64,000 bases of DNA from Psychrobacillus psychrodurans. GTDB taxonomy: Bacteria; Bacillota; Bacilli; Bacillales_A; Planococcaceae. The stretch is from positions 170,783 through 234,782 of the forward strand of contig FOUN01000004.1 in assembly GCA_900114885.1 (NCBI GenBank), given 5' to 3'. Position 1 is the stretch's first letter; each line of letters opens with the position of its first letter. Below the pieces are notes generated by a model. It worked only from the letters and a program-made list of their open reading frames with translations. It ran no database searches and had not been told where the DNA came from. A program made the position numbers and the translations under genes. Below, piece by piece: positions 11,026 through 20,692 of this stretch.

Positions 11026-11826
11026 TCACCATTTACGACCTGCTCCTCCACCTCCGGAGCTACCGCCGCCGAAACCTCCAAAGCCTCCGCCAGAACTTCT
11101 TCCGCCTCCGCCAAAACCTCCACCGAAGCCTCCTGGACCGAATACCCGTCTTCTACCTGAACCGGTACCACCACCGCCTCCAGACATCATCTGCATAATC
11201 AAATAAATAACAACTATGCCGACGATAATCATAGGAAATGAGAATCCACCACCAGAAGAACCAGCAAGTGGGGAAGGTTCCTGGGGACTCGCCAACTCGC
11301 CATCCCAACCATACTCAGTAGCTACCTGGTTATATAAAAGTTGGTATGTAGATAGGATAGCTCCCGGAGCATTTCCTTGCTCTAGAAAAGGGTAAGTGTA
11401 CTCATCTAATATCCTTCCAACTTTCCCATCAGGTAAGGCACCCTCTAAACCGTAGCCAACGCCAATATAAACATCACGATTACCGCTTTTATTTGGATCC
11501 ATTTCCAGGATTAATAGGACCCCATTATCTTTTTCCTCATCACCAATACCATATCCACGCATTACATCTACTGCATAGGTCGCAACATCCTGTCCACCTA
11601 AAGACTCGACTGTCATTACGACAATTTGGGAACCAGTAGCATTTTCTAAGTTTTGTCCAAGTGCTTCAATCTCCTGCTCCTGCTCTTCTGATAGAACATC
11701 ATAGAAATCCTGGACATACAGTTCCCCAGGCAGAGCAGCTGGATAATTAGATTCAGCGAGTGTTAATAATGGGAATAATAAAGTGAGGAGAAGTGCAAAT
11801 GATAGGACACGAGCACTTTTCTTCAT
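11026..11826 (-). CDS. Secreted/membrane TPM-domain protein (YgcG type)
   Basis: A 266-residue protein with a signal peptide, a TPM domain (about 28-175; FYDVLSEEQEQEIEALGQNLENATGSQIVVMTV, GVLLILEMD), one transmembrane helix near 200-217 (FPMIIVGIVVIYLIM) and a Gly/Ser/Phe-rich tail of about 45 residues. The tail pattern GGGFGGFGGG is typical of the family. It overlaps the lemA stop codon, and the LemA/TPM pair is a common membrane-associated unit whose role is poorly defined. A GTG three bases upstream is an alternative start. Confidence 0.85.
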   Translation of the reverse strand: MKKSARVLSFALLLTLLFPLLTLAESNYPAALPGELYVQDFYDVLSEEQEQEIEALGQNLENATGSQIVVMTVESLGGQDVATYAVDVMRGYGIGDEEKDNGVLLILEMDPNKSGNRDVYIGVGYGLEGALPDGKVGRILDEYTYPFLEQGNAPGAILSTYQLLYNQVATEYGWDGELASPQEPSPLAGSSGGGFSFPMIIVGIVVIYLIMQMMSGGGGGTGSGRRRVFGPGGFGGGFGGGGRSSGGGFGGFGGGSSGGGGAGRKW

Positions 11827-12404
11827 CACTCTCCATCTCCTTCAAAATCGACTACAGGTGCTTCCTCCGCTCCCTCGGCTGATTGGAAGTATTCTTTCTC
11901 ATCAAAGCCAAACATAGAAGCTACTATACTCCCTGGCATACGCTTTACTTTTTTATTGTAATCCGAAACAACTGTATTATAATCTTGTCTAGCTACAGAT
12001 AGTCTATTTTCTGTACCAGCAAGCTCATCCATCAATTGCTTAAAGTTGGCGTCCGCCTTAAGATCTGGATAATTCTCCACAACTACTAATAATCTGCTCA
12101 AAGCTCCTGATAATTCATCATTCGCCTCCGCTTGTTCTTCTGGTGTTCCAGCCCCTGCCAACTTAGATCGTGCATCTGCGATATTCCCAAGGACTTCCTC
12201 TTCATGTGCTGCAAAACCTTTAACTGTATTAACTAAGTTTGGGATTAGATCCATTCTTCGTTGTAGCTGATTTTCCACTTGTGCATACGCATTATTAACA
12301 TTTTCTTCTTTGTCAACAAATCCGTTATAGCTTGCCATAAATACGCCCGCAATAATAGCAATAATTACAATGACAATAATAATTGGCACTAGTAACTTTT
12401 TCAT
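11826..12404 (-). CDS. lemA: LemA family membrane protein
   Basis: A 192-residue protein with an N-terminal transmembrane helix (VPIIIVIVIIAIIAGVF) and the LemA helical domain, including YNGFVDKEENVNNAYAQVENQLQRRMDLIPNLVNTVKGFA and ENRLSVARQDYNTVVSDYN. The family forms long coiled helices on the outside of the membrane; function is uncertain. I chose ATG 12404, six bases after GAGGTG. It forms a two-gene operon with the TPM protein. Confidence 0.88.
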   Translation of the reverse strand: MKKLLVPIIIVIVIIAIIAGVFMASYNGFVDKEENVNNAYAQVENQLQRRMDLIPNLVNTVKGFAAHEEEVLGNIADARSKLAGAGTPEEQAEANDELSGALSRLLVVVENYPDLKADANFKQLMDELAGTENRLSVARQDYNTVVSDYNKKVKRMPGSIVASMFGFDEKEYFQSAEGAEEAPVVDFEGDGE

Positions 12405-12624
12405 CTCTCTCACCTCTTCAGTAAATATAGTATTATTGTACCTTTAATTCGAAAATACAAAACCTAATATTATTTACGGAATAAGGAAATTTAAGTTTCA
12501 TTTACCGTAATGATGTTCAATTGATGTATTACTACTTTTAAATATTAGATCCATTCTTTTATTTCTTTAATAAACGAGTGGTCATCGTTAAGAGGGAATA
12601 CCAATTGGATGAAATTTCCGTTTA

Positions 12625-12736
12625 GCAAGTAAACTCCTCCTTAAAGCAAGTAAACTTCAGCAGAACGCAAGTATCCGATAAAAAGTGCAAGTAACTCTTT
12701 CTTAAGAGCAAGTAAGCCAACATCTACCGCAAGTAA
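12625..12736 (+). repeat. Array 2: six GCAAGTAA cores at 20-21 bp spacing
   Basis: Cores start at 12625, 12646, 12667 (GCAAGTAT), 12687, 12708 and 12729. Four of five intervals are 21 bp and one is 20 bp. The 12-13 bp between cores show no shared sequence. The core is the reverse complement of the one in array 4 at 33 kb. Confidence 0.87.
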
Positions 12737-12841
12737 ATACATTATTGGAGATAAAAAAGATTTGGATTTTCCAAAGATGAGCATTCTTTTTGCTGCAAAT
12801 GACTACTTTTCAGTACTTCATTGTTTAGTTAATTTATTCAG

Positions 12842-12856
12842 TGGTAATGATTATTA
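12842..12856. promoter_or_regulatory. Fur/PerR-family box upstream of the mini-catalase
   Basis: TGGTAATGATTATTA has 7-1-7 symmetry and agrees at 12 of 14 specified positions with the Fur-type consensus TGATAATNATTATCA, and at 11 of 14 with the PerR consensus. It lies 43 bp before the start of a catalase-family gene, a usual PerR target. Which family member binds is inference. Confidence 0.6.
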
Positions 12857-12898
12857 AATGATATCTTTCTTTGCATTCTAAAAAATGAGGTGATTTTG

Positions 12899-13837
12899 AT
12901 GAGCAATACATTACCACAAGATGCTATTAATACATTGGAACAACTTCAAGGGAAATTCCCTGGCCATCGTCGTGCACATGCAAAAGGTGAATTTTATGAA
13001 GCCGTTTTTACTCCAAACGGGAAAGCGATTCCTTATACAACAGCACCCCATCTTCAATCAGAACCAGTGCCCGCTACAGTCCGTTTTTCTAATAGCCCAC
13101 CAGATCCTACTGCAGCAGATTTCCTATCTCCGGCAAAAGGAATGTCTATTCATTTTCATCAACCAGATGGTTCTACTAGTCATCAAGTATGTACCACCAT
13201 TCCGATGTTCATAACAAAAGATCCAAAAACTTTTATTGAAATGCTGAAAATTTTAGGCTCTCATAAAACGGGGGTTCATTCAATTGATCTAGGTCTAGGA
13301 ATTGTACAACTTCTCACTACCTTCCCAGAACATAAAAAAACATTACTCGCACTAAAAGAACAGCTTAAGCAACCCCCTATTAGTTACGCTGCTCTGCATT
13401 ATTATCCTATACATGCTTTCTATCTTGTGAATGCTGAAGGTAAGCGGCAAGCCATAAAATACGAGTGGCGTCCCTTAAAGGAGAAAAAATCATCTTCCTT
13501 CCTTAGCAGCATTAATTTGTCCACAAATTATTTAAGTGAGGATTTAGAGAAACGACTCGATAAAGGAACTGTATCGTTCGAGTTATTTATTCGATTAGCA
13601 GAGGATACAGACGCAACAGATGATCCTACCGATACTTGGCCAACAGACAGACAAAAGATTTTAATCGGTCAATTAACAATTAATAAAAAAATATTTCCTA
13701 CAGAAAGCCTATTGTTCGACCCTACTATCGTTGGAAAAGGCATTGAATTACCCGATGATCCAATTCTCCATTTTAGACATGAGTCTTATGCAGTATCGTA
13801 CGATAGAAGAAATAAAGAAAACAAAAAAACACCCTAA
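12899..13837 (+). CDS. Mini-catalase / catalase-family heme peroxidase
   Basis: A 312-residue catalase-core protein, much shorter than a classic catalase (about 480 residues). It has GHRRAHAKGEFYE with the likely distal His, ATVRFSNSPPDP, KGMSIHF, and near the C-terminus RHESYAVSYDRR with the Arg-x-x-x-Tyr pattern of the proximal heme ligand. Such short relatives act as peroxidases on peroxides or organic substrates (family knowledge). I start at ATG 12899, six bases after GAGGTG. A Fur/PerR-like box lies upstream and a weak terminator downstream. Confidence 0.88.
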   Translation: MSNTLPQDAINTLEQLQGKFPGHRRAHAKGEFYEAVFTPNGKAIPYTTAPHLQSEPVPATVRFSNSPPDPTAADFLSPAKGMSIHFHQPDGSTSHQVCTTIPMFITKDPKTFIEMLKILGSHKTGVHSIDLGLGIVQLLTTFPEHKKTLLALKEQLKQPPISYAALHYYPIHAFYLVNAEGKRQAIKYEWRPLKEKKSSSFLSSINLSTNYLSEDLEKRLDKGTVSFELFIRLAEDTDATDDPTDTWPTDRQKILIGQLTINKKIFPTESLLFDPTIVGKGIELPDDPILHFRHESYAVSYDRRNKENKKTP

Positions 13838-13856
13838 GCATATAGGGTGCTTTACA
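13830..13856 (+). terminator. Weak terminator after the mini-catalase
   Basis: CACCCTA and TAGGGTG form a 7-bp stem that overlaps the stop codon; the following tract CTTTACAT is only moderately T-rich. Confidence 0.5.
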
Positions 13857-13893
13857 TAACTTGTTATACCTACCGTCACTTTTATGAGAAAGT

Positions 13894-13919
13894 AGGTGGG
13901 GGATGAAAAATCCCCACTG
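13894..13919 (-). terminator. Possible terminator of the tRNA transcript
   Basis: GTGGGGA and TCCCCCAC pair on the minus strand around a T/A-rich loop; the tract beyond is only weakly T-rich (CTACTTTCT). Confidence 0.45.
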
Positions 13920-13936
13920 TTGGTAGTTTTACTTTA

Positions 13937-14008
13937 TGCCCTCGGCGAGGATCGAACTCACATTCCAAGCTTCGGAGGCTTGTGTGTTATCCATTACACT
14001 ACAAGGGC
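13937..14008 (-). tRNA. tRNA-Arg (anticodon CCG)
   Basis: The minus strand folds as a complete cloverleaf: acceptor GCCCTTG with CGAGGGC, D stem GTGT/ACAC, anticodon stem CAAGC/GCTTG with loop CTCCGAA (anticodon CCG, reading CGG), T stem GTGAG/CTCGC with loop TTCGATC, and discriminator A. CCA is not encoded. A tRNA-Arg near clpP is also found in Bacillus subtilis. Confidence 0.95.
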
Positions 14009-14021
14009 AAGCGACTTATCT

Positions 14022-14050
14022 ATTATACAAATAGAAGGAATATAATTCAA
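14022..14050 (-). promoter_or_regulatory. Promoter of the tRNA-Arg gene
   Basis: On the minus strand TTGAAT (14045-14050) and TATAAT (14022-14027) are separated by 17 bp, a strong sigma-A promoter just upstream of the tRNA and divergent from clpP. Confidence 0.75.
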
Positions 14051-14072
14051 GCGAACTTTTTCAAGCTTAATA

Positions 14073-14103
14073 TTTGACCTTCCTTGACCATAATGTGTAT
14101 GAT
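14073..14103 (+). promoter_or_regulatory. clpP promoter with CtsR operator
   Basis: TTTGACCTTCCTTGACC (14073-14089) is the reverse complement of the CtsR heptad direct repeat (GGTCAAA-NAN-GGTCAAA) with one mismatch. It covers the -35 box TTGACC (14074-14079), which is 18 bp from the -10 box TATGAT (14098-14103). Repressor binding would therefore block the promoter. A hairpin ACTGAG/CTCAGT follows in the leader at 14113-14133. Confidence 0.87.
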
Positions 14104-14173
14104 AAAGTTACAACTGAGGGAACCTTTCTCAGTAACTAACTAATTTAAACCACCTTTGAAGGAGGCAATCAGG

Positions 14174-14770
14174 ATGAATTTAATTCCTACTGTTATTGAA
14201 CAAACTAATCGTGGAGAGCGTGCATATGACATCTACTCTCGATTATTAAAAGATCGCATTATTATGCTTGGAAGTGGTATTGATGATAACGTATCTAACT
14301 CGATCGTTGCTCAATTATTATTCCTAGAAGCAGAAGATCCAGAAAAAGACATCTCTATTTATATTAATAGCCCAGGCGGAAGTATCACAGCTGGTATGGC
14401 AATTTACGATACAATGCAGTTCATCAAACCTGATGTACAAACAATTTGTATCGGTATGGCAGCTTCTATGGGTGCATTCCTACTTACAGCAGGTACAAAA
14501 GGTAAACGCTATGCGCTTCCAAATGCTGAAGTAATGATTCACCAACCACTTGGTGGAGCACAAGGGCAAGCAACGGAAATCGAAATTGCTGCAAAACGCA
14601 TCTTATTCTTACGCGATAAATTAAATAACATCATGGCTGAGCGCACTGGTCAACCAATTGAAGTCGTTTCACGTGATACAGATCGTGATAACTTCATGAC
14701 AGCTGAACGCGCAAAAGAATACGGCTTAATCGATCACATTATCGATCGTAGCGAAATGAAAAAATCATAA
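14174..14770 (+). CDS. clpP: ATP-dependent Clp protease proteolytic subunit
   Basis: ClpP forms the tetradecameric peptidase chamber that works with ClpC/ClpX/ClpE in protein quality control and regulated proteolysis. The 198-residue protein has the Ser-His-Asp triad in [18 protein letters not shown] and [10 protein letters not shown] start at ATG 14174 ([10 protein letters not shown]), ten bases after AAGGAGG. It is monocistronic, under the CtsR-type promoter upstream and a strong terminator downstream. Confidence 0.98.
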   Translation: MNLIPTVIEQTNRGERAYDIYSRLLKDRIIMLGSGIDDNVSNSIVAQLLFLEAEDPEKDISIYINSPGGSITAGMAIYDTMQFIKPDVQTICIGMAASMGAFLLTAGTKGKRYALPNAEVMIHQPLGGAQGQATEIEIAAKRILFLRDKLNNIMAERTGQPIEVVSRDTDRDNFMTAERAKEYGLIDHIIDRSEMKKS

Positions 14771-14783
14771 TAAATTGATTTAC

Positions 14784-14816
14784 ACTCCTAAAGGTATATT
14801 CCTTTGGGAGTTTTTT
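14784..14816 (+). terminator. clpP terminator
   Basis: ACTCCTAAAGG and CCTTTGGGAGT pair with one mismatch and are followed by TTTTTT. Confidence 0.85.
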
Positions 14817-15049
14817 ATACTCTTAATTTTTTTGATACTCGCTACAAGTATCGATTCCTAAGTAAATTGCGTTGGTTACTGAAGAAAATTCTAAATTTTT
14901 TAGGCTATGGTAAAGGTTAGGATTCATTTATCTTGAGGTGAATTTGTTTGTGAAATGTTACACTTAGCCTAACAGAGCAGTTTGGTTGAATAAGAATGTT
15001 GGAATATTTACAACATATAGAACGTACATTCTGAATTAGGGTGATGAAT

Positions 15050-15574
15050 ATGACAAAAAAAGCGTTACTTATTATTGATGTTCAAAATGGAATGTTTCAA
15101 GAAGGAGATGTTGTCTTTAATGGTGATAGATTATTAAAAAAAGTAAATGATTTATTAAAAGAAGCACGATTAACGAAGACACCAATTTTTTATATCCAGC
15201 ATAATGCACCTGCTGGAAAACCATTAGAATCGGGAACAGAGGGGTGGAAAATTCATTCTGTTATTGCCCCCGAACATGAAGATATAATAATACAAAAAGC
15301 AACTCCAGATTCATTTTTTAATACTTCTTTAGATGAAGAGTTGAAAAAAAAGGGGATTGAACATCTATACATTACTGGGATTCAAACGGAACTTTGTGTA
15401 GATACAACGTGCAGAAGGGCATTTAGTATGGGATATAAGGTGACTTTAGTTGAAGATACACATAGTACCTGGGATTCTAATGAGTTAACCGCACAACAAA
15501 TTATAAATCATCATAATAGATCTTTAAATTGGTTTGCAGATGTTTATCCGAGTAATGAGATTAAATTCAATTGA
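15050..15574 (+). CDS. Isochorismatase-like cysteine hydrolase
   Basis: A 174-residue protein with the family triad: Asp in ALLIIDVQNGMF near residue 10, Lys in IIQKATPDSFF near 85 and Cys in GIQTELCVDTTCR near 117. Relatives hydrolyse amides such as nicotinamide or act on isochorismate; the substrate cannot be read from the sequence. The ATG at 15050 is preceded by AGGGTG. It is monocistronic with a terminator downstream. Confidence 0.85.
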   Translation: MTKKALLIIDVQNGMFQEGDVVFNGDRLLKKVNDLLKEARLTKTPIFYIQHNAPAGKPLESGTEGWKIHSVIAPEHEDIIIQKATPDSFFNTSLDEELKKKGIEHLYITGIQTELCVDTTCRRAFSMGYKVTLVEDTHSTWDSNELTAQQIINHHNRSLNWFADVYPSNEIKFN

Positions 15575-15623
15575 TTTTGAGGGTTGCACTTAAACTAATG
15601 GGTGCTTAGTTAAAAATACCAAA

Positions 15624-15661
15624 GTAAAATGAGCTTGGATATATTTCCAGCTCATTTTAAT
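15624..15661. terminator. Terminator after the isochorismatase-like gene
   Basis: AAAATGAGCT and AGCTCATTTT form a perfect 10-bp stem around a 13-nt loop. Confidence 0.7.
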
Positions 15662-15731
15662 TTGTATATTTTAAATCATCCTTCACCTTTAACGCAACCA
15701 TTTTTATTGGGTGTGCTAAATCACTTAATTG

Positions 15732-15838
15732 ATTGTAGTGAAAGGTGGCGACTCCAGCGGGATAAGCGAGAAAGTTGAGACCCCGCAGGGAAGAAGCGTA
15801 GCGCCGCCCGCGGAAAGCGTCCACCTGAAACGAAAATA
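15732..15838 (+). repeat. GC-rich palindromic repeat, full copy
   Basis: It begins GATTGTAGTGAAAGGTGGCG and ends GGAAAGCGTCCACC then GAAACGAAAA. The GGTGG/CCACC ends and inner GCGGG/CCCGC segments can pair. It lies between the isochorismatase-like gene and crh. Confidence 0.75.
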
Positions 15839-15896
15839 AGCAGAATATAAAAAAAACCGCCCTTTCGTCTAAATTGACTAGTGAGGCCGTTCATTT

Positions 15897-16154
15897 TTAA
15901 GATTCACTCGAGATGAAATTAGCTAGAGCTTCTACTGCTTCCTTTGCATCGGAACCATCAGCACTTAAACTTACCTTTGTTCCTTTGCTGATTGCCAAGC
16001 TCATAATTCCCATAATACTCTTCGCATTTACTTTTTTAGTATCTTTTTCTAAATAGACGTCTGCGATATAACGATTTGCTTCTTGTACAAAAAGTGCAGC
16101 CTGTCTTGCTTGAAGTCCTGAAGATAATTTTACTTCTACCTGCTGTTCTGCCAT
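15897..16154 (-). CDS. crh: HPr-like catabolite repression protein Crh
   Basis: An 85-residue HPr paralog. HPr carries His15 in a GIHARPA-like context; here the segment reads SGLQARQAAL, so the phosphocarrier His is replaced by Gln, the hallmark of Crh. Ser46 is kept in KSIMGIMSL, so HPrK/P (gene at 31.2 kb) should phosphorylate it and allow CcpA binding. It sits last in the nudix-rapZ-yvcK-whiA cluster, as in Bacillus subtilis. Confidence 0.95.
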   Translation of the reverse strand: MAEQQVEVKLSSGLQARQAALFVQEANRYIADVYLEKDTKKVNAKSIMGIMSLAISKGTKVSLSADGSDAKEAVEALANFISSES

Positions 16155-16172
16155 TGTCTACTCCCCATTTCT

Positions 16173-17114
16173 TTAAATTGTCTCTCCATTGCGAAGCGCA
16201 TCTGCTATTTCATCTATTTTTCGCAATCGGTGATTTACACCTGATTTACTCACATTGCCAGTAGAAACCATTTCACCTAGTTCTTTTAGTGTAACATCTT
16301 GATACTCTACTCGTAACCTAGCTATTTCACGAAGTTTTTCTGGTAATTGATCTAAGCCGATAGAATTCTCGATAAACCGAATATTGTCTACCTGGCGAAT
16401 GGCTGCACTGATTGTTTTATTCAGATTCGCCGTTTCGCAATTAACAAGACGGTTTACACTATTTCGCATATCTCGAATGATACGGACATCCTCAAATTTC
16501 AGTAAAGCTCTATGGGCTCCCACAATACTTAAGAAGTCAGAAATCTTTTCTGCTTCCTTTAAATATGCGACAAACCCTTTTTTTCGTTCTATTGTTTTCG
16601 CATTCAGTTCATATTCATTCATTAAATCTACCAGTGCATCACTATGTGTTTTATATGAAGAATAAATTTCTAAGTGATAAGATGAGGTTTCCGGATTATT
16701 AACCGACCCTCCTGCTAAAAAGGCTCCTCTTAAATAAGCTCGTTTACAGCAACTCTTTTGCACAAGCTCTTTGGAAATGGAGTATTCAAATTGAAAACCA
16801 TCCATTAAAATTTGAAGATCCTCTAACAGGTTTTTTGCCCCTTCGCGAATACGACAAATATATATATTGTTCTTTTTCAATCTCATTTTCTTTCGAACAA
16901 GTAATTCAACTTGATATGGGTATAACGATTTTATTAATGTATATAGTCTTCTAGCAATAGCTGCATTTTCTGTTTGAACGTCTAAGCTTAACATTTTGTT
17001 GCTAAATGAAAGTGAACCATTCATGCGTATGAGTGCAGAAAGCTCTGCTCGTGCACAACAAGGTTCTGACTCTTCCTGAGTCATCTCTTTTTTAGTTTCA
17101 GAAGCAAACGACAT
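16173..17114 (-). CDS. whiA: WhiA-family DNA-binding protein
   Basis: A 313-residue protein with an N-terminal degenerate LAGLIDADG homing-endonuclease fold and a C-terminal helix-turn-helix ([41 protein letters not shown]). In Bacillus it influences cell division and chromosome segregation. It lies 28 bp downstream of yvcK and 18 bp upstream of crh, in the conserved cluster. Confidence 0.95.
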   Translation of the reverse strand: MSFASETKKEMTQEESEPCCARAELSALIRMNGSLSFSNKMLSLDVQTENAAIARRLYTLIKSLYPYQVELLVRKKMRLKKNNIYICRIREGAKNLLEDLQILMDGFQFEYSISKELVQKSCCKRAYLRGAFLAGGSVNNPETSSYHLEIYSSYKTHSDALVDLMNEYELNAKTIERKKGFVAYLKEAEKISDFLSIVGAHRALLKFEDVRIIRDMRNSVNRLVNCETANLNKTISAAIRQVDNIRFIENSIGLDQLPEKLREIARLRVEYQDVTLKELGEMVSTGNVSKSGVNHRLRKIDEIADALRNGETI

Positions 17115-17142
17115 ATTCCGTTTCCCCCTTTCTCCTCGACGG

Positions 17143-18114
17143 TTAAACTTTTAACCCGTCTGCGTATTCTACAAGCCATTTCGCTACTTCCGTTGCATCG
17201 TGCCGAACAGCACCGTCATGAACGACTGAAATGTCTTTTTTTACTATATCAATATTCAACTTTTCTAGTTGGTCAATATCTATTCTAACAGGAGATGCCT
17301 GTTCTTGTTTATATAAATATCTCACATTTTCAGGAATTTCTTCCTTACTTATTAACACAGCATCCAAGAAGTTCTCACCGACATGTTCGATCAATGCACT
17401 TACATGATCATAAGCCGAATAATTACCAGTCTCACCAGCCTGTGTCATTAAATTACAAATATAAACTTTCTTCGCTTTAGATTTCCTAATCGCTTTTTGT
17501 ATATCTTGCACTAATAAATTCGGCAAAATACTTGTATATAAACTTCCTGGACCAATAACAATAACATCAGCTTGTCGAATGACATTAATAGTTTCTGGTA
17601 ACGGTTTCACATCTGGAGGAGTAATAAATACTCTTTCAATTTTCTTGCCATAGCACGGGATTTTAGATTCTCCCTTTACGGTCGTTTGATCTTCAAATAT
17701 AGCATTTAAAGTTACTATTTGATTGGCCGCCGGTAGCACTTTCCCACGAATATTTAGTACTCGACTCATTTCAGTTACGGCATGGGCAAAATCACCTGTT
17801 ATGGATGTTAATGCAGCTAGCATCAAATTCCCCAGTGAATGCCCTTCCAATTCGGCTGAATGAGAAAATCTATACTGGAACATTTCCTCCACTAATGGCT
17901 CGACATCTGAAAGAGCCGCTAATACATTTCGAACATCTCCAGGAGGTGGTATATCATATTCATCGCGAAGTCGCCCAGAGCTTCCTCCGTCATCTGCAAC
18001 TGTTACGATTGCCGTAATATCCAGTGGAAATTTTTTCAAGCCACGAAGTAACGTAGACAGACCCGTACCTCCACCGAGTATAACTAGTTTTTTACGGCGT
18101 TTTGTAGGTTCCAT
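17143..18114 (-). CDS. yvcK: YvcK/GlmR family gluconeogenesis factor
   Basis: A 323-residue CofD-like protein; in Bacillus it binds UDP-GlcNAc and is needed for cell wall synthesis on gluconeogenic carbon. N-terminal [18 protein letters not shown] and [14 protein letters not shown] form the nucleotide pocket; [11 protein letters not shown] and [14 protein letters not shown] are further family blocks. It starts 4 bp after the rapZ stop, in the whiA/crh operon. Confidence 0.95.
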   Translation of the reverse strand: MEPTKRRKKLVILGGGTGLSTLLRGLKKFPLDITAIVTVADDGGSSGRLRDEYDIPPPGDVRNVLAALSDVEPLVEEMFQYRFSHSAELEGHSLGNLMLAALTSITGDFAHAVTEMSRVLNIRGKVLPAANQIVTLNAIFEDQTTVKGESKIPCYGKKIERVFITPPDVKPLPETINVIRQADVIVIGPGSLYTSILPNLLVQDIQKAIRKSKAKKVYICNLMTQAGETGNYSAYDHVSALIEHVGENFLDAVLISKEEIPENVRYLYKQEQASPVRIDIDQLEKLNIDIVKKDISVVHDGAVRHDATEVAKWLVEYADGLKV

Positions 18115-18118
18115 TCCT

Positions 18119-19003
18119 TCATTCCTTTCTTATGACGACATCACGATGCGTAATAATGGTTTTGTCTTCTGCTCGCAATGACTTTCCAAAGTATTCTGCT
18201 AATGTAACAGAGCGATGCTGCCCTCCGGTACATCCAAATGCAATTACTAGTTGGGTTTTTCCTTCTCTTTTGTATTGAGGAATCATGAAATTGAACAAAT
18301 CCGTTAGCTTCTCGATTAATGTTTTAGTGTCAACCCATTTTAATACGTAGCTGGATACCTCTTCGTTAAGTCCTGATTTCAAGCGTAGCTCTTCTATATA
18401 ATATGGATTAGGAAGAAAACGTACATCAAATACTAAATCCGCATCTATTGGAATACCATGCTTAAATCCAAAGGACATAACGTTTACAGTAAATACTTGA
18501 CTGCTTTTAGAAGAAAATTCTTCTTGTATTTTTTCTCTCAGTTCTCGAGGTTTCATCTTGGAAGTGTTGTAAATGTATTGTGCTCTCCCCTTTAAATCAG
18601 AGAGCATTTGTCTTTCTTTTTTAATACCTTCTAAAGGTAATCCAGAGTTTGCAAGCGGATGAGAACGACGTGTTTCCTTATACCTTCTTACCAATACTTC
18701 ATCACCGGAATCCAAAAACAATAATTTAGGCGTAACAGTTGTTGTCTCCTGTAGCTCATTAACAGAGTCTGCTAAAGAATGGAACATTTCCCCACCACGC
18801 AAGTCCATCACAACTGCAATATTTCGAGGTTGTTTATTCGAATCTATCATTAGTTTGATGAACGTACTCAATAATTCCGGTGGTAAATTATCAATGCAGT
18901 AATAGCCAAGATCTTCAAAACTTTGGATAGCCACTGTCTTTCCAGCACCCGACATTCCAGTAATTATTACAACTTCCGTTTCGTGCTTTTGAAGACTATC
19001 CAT
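18119..19003 (-). CDS. rapZ: RapZ-family nucleotide-binding protein
   Basis: A 294-residue P-loop protein: Walker A GMSGAGKT near residue 17 and the C-terminal [10 protein letters not shown] block. Homologs bind RNA or nucleotides; in enterobacteria RapZ controls GlmS synthesis, which fits the UDP-GlcNAc-binding neighbour. It starts 3 bp after the nudix gene stop codon. Confidence 0.94.
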   Translation of the reverse strand: MDSLQKHETEVVIITGMSGAGKTVAIQSFEDLGYYCIDNLPPELLSTFIKLMIDSNKQPRNIAVVMDLRGGEMFHSLADSVNELQETTTVTPKLLFLDSGDEVLVRRYKETRRSHPLANSGLPLEGIKKERQMLSDLKGRAQYIYNTSKMKPRELREKIQEEFSSKSSQVFTVNVMSFGFKHGIPIDADLVFDVRFLPNPYYIEELRLKSGLNEEVSSYVLKWVDTKTLIEKLTDLFNFMIPQYKREGKTQLVIAFGCTGGQHRSVTLAEYFGKSLRAEDKTIITHRDVVIRKE

Positions 19004-19006
19004 TGC

Positions 19007-19477
19007 TCATTCTCCCTCCGTTGATTGCTGAATCGTTTCCTTTATCAAAGAAAAATCAGGTGTATATACAAATGTTCCATATTGTGTACCTTTTTCTTGA
19101 GCTGCAAATAATAGATTTGTTCTATCGCCTTCAGCCATTGGAAGATGGTGTAAGTCTTCGACAGAATGCCATTCTAATACACCTTCTGTTGTTACTTCGA
19201 AAGGTATTCCTTTTATGTCTTTAGCGACAAAAGTAAATAACATCCATTCATCTATACGCTTTCCATCTTCCTCTATGACCATTGTATATATTCCTTTTAA
19301 ATGAGGTTGTACAGGCACTGTATTCGTTTCTTCTGTAAATTCACGTACCGCGGAAACTAAAATAGATTCACCCATCTCCATTTTACCACCTGGGGCTACA
19401 TACCAATTTCTTCTTGGTTTTTTTAATAATAAAACTTTATCATCTTTACATACGAGTAGGTTTGCTATTCTTTGCAC
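19007..19477 (-). CDS. Nudix hydrolase (YvcI type)
   Basis: A 156-residue Nudix protein with the catalytic box GGKMEMGESILVSAVREFTEET (residues about 31-52; Gly, Glu, Arg-Glu and Glu-Glu residues conserved). It is the first gene of the rapZ-yvcK-whiA-crh cluster. The start is GTG with CGGAGTG upstream. The substrate is unknown; the family cleaves nucleoside diphosphates linked to other groups. Confidence 0.9.
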   Translation of the reverse strand: MQRIANLLVCKDDKVLLLKKPRRNWYVAPGGKMEMGESILVSAVREFTEETNTVPVQPHLKGIYTMVIEEDGKRIDEWMLFTFVAKDIKGIPFEVTTEGVLEWHSVEDLHHLPMAEGDRTNLLFAAQEKGTQYGTFVYTPDFSLIKETIQQSTEGE

Positions 19478-19532
19478 AAATCATCACTCCGCATCTTTCA
19501 TCTTCATAAATTATATTATACATTAAATTTCA

Positions 19533-19578
19533 TAAAAAGAGGCTGCTTCACGATTAAAATCGCGAAACAGCCTGTCCA
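19533..19578 (-). terminator. Terminator after trxB
   Basis: On the minus strand AGGCTGTTTCGCGATT and AATCGTGAAGCAGCCT pair with few mismatches and are followed by TTTTT. It separates trxB from the nudix operon. Confidence 0.8.
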
Positions 19579-19673
19579 AATGTTTCTTATATAAAAAGGG
19601 GGTCAATTTATATTCTTTACTATACACTTTATTTATTTCAAGACTATTACAATCCGGTTAAGATAAAATTAAA

Positions 19674-20624
<951 letters not shown>

Positions 20625-20692
20625 TTAGATTCCTCCTACATTGCTACTATCTTCAATCTATAGGATTTTTTCATACGCTTCAACTATTTTGC

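Larger units (their letters stand above)
12405..12898. other. Divergent intergenic region, lemA / mini-catalase
   Basis: About 490 bp between divergent genes. It holds array 2 (12625-12736) and the Fur/PerR-like box (12842-12856). An ATTGATGTATTACTAC stretch lies nearer lemA; I could not fix a lemA promoter with confidence. Confidence 0.6.

Noticed and set aside
11007..11198. 63-codon plus-strand frame over the Gly-rich tail of the TPM protein
   Set aside because: It is an antisense shadow of a Gly/Ser codon-biased region; no ribosome site.
15839..15896. Terminator for crh
   Set aside because: A CCGCCC/GGGCGG-like pairing exists, but the stem is broken and the loop long; not listed as a feature.
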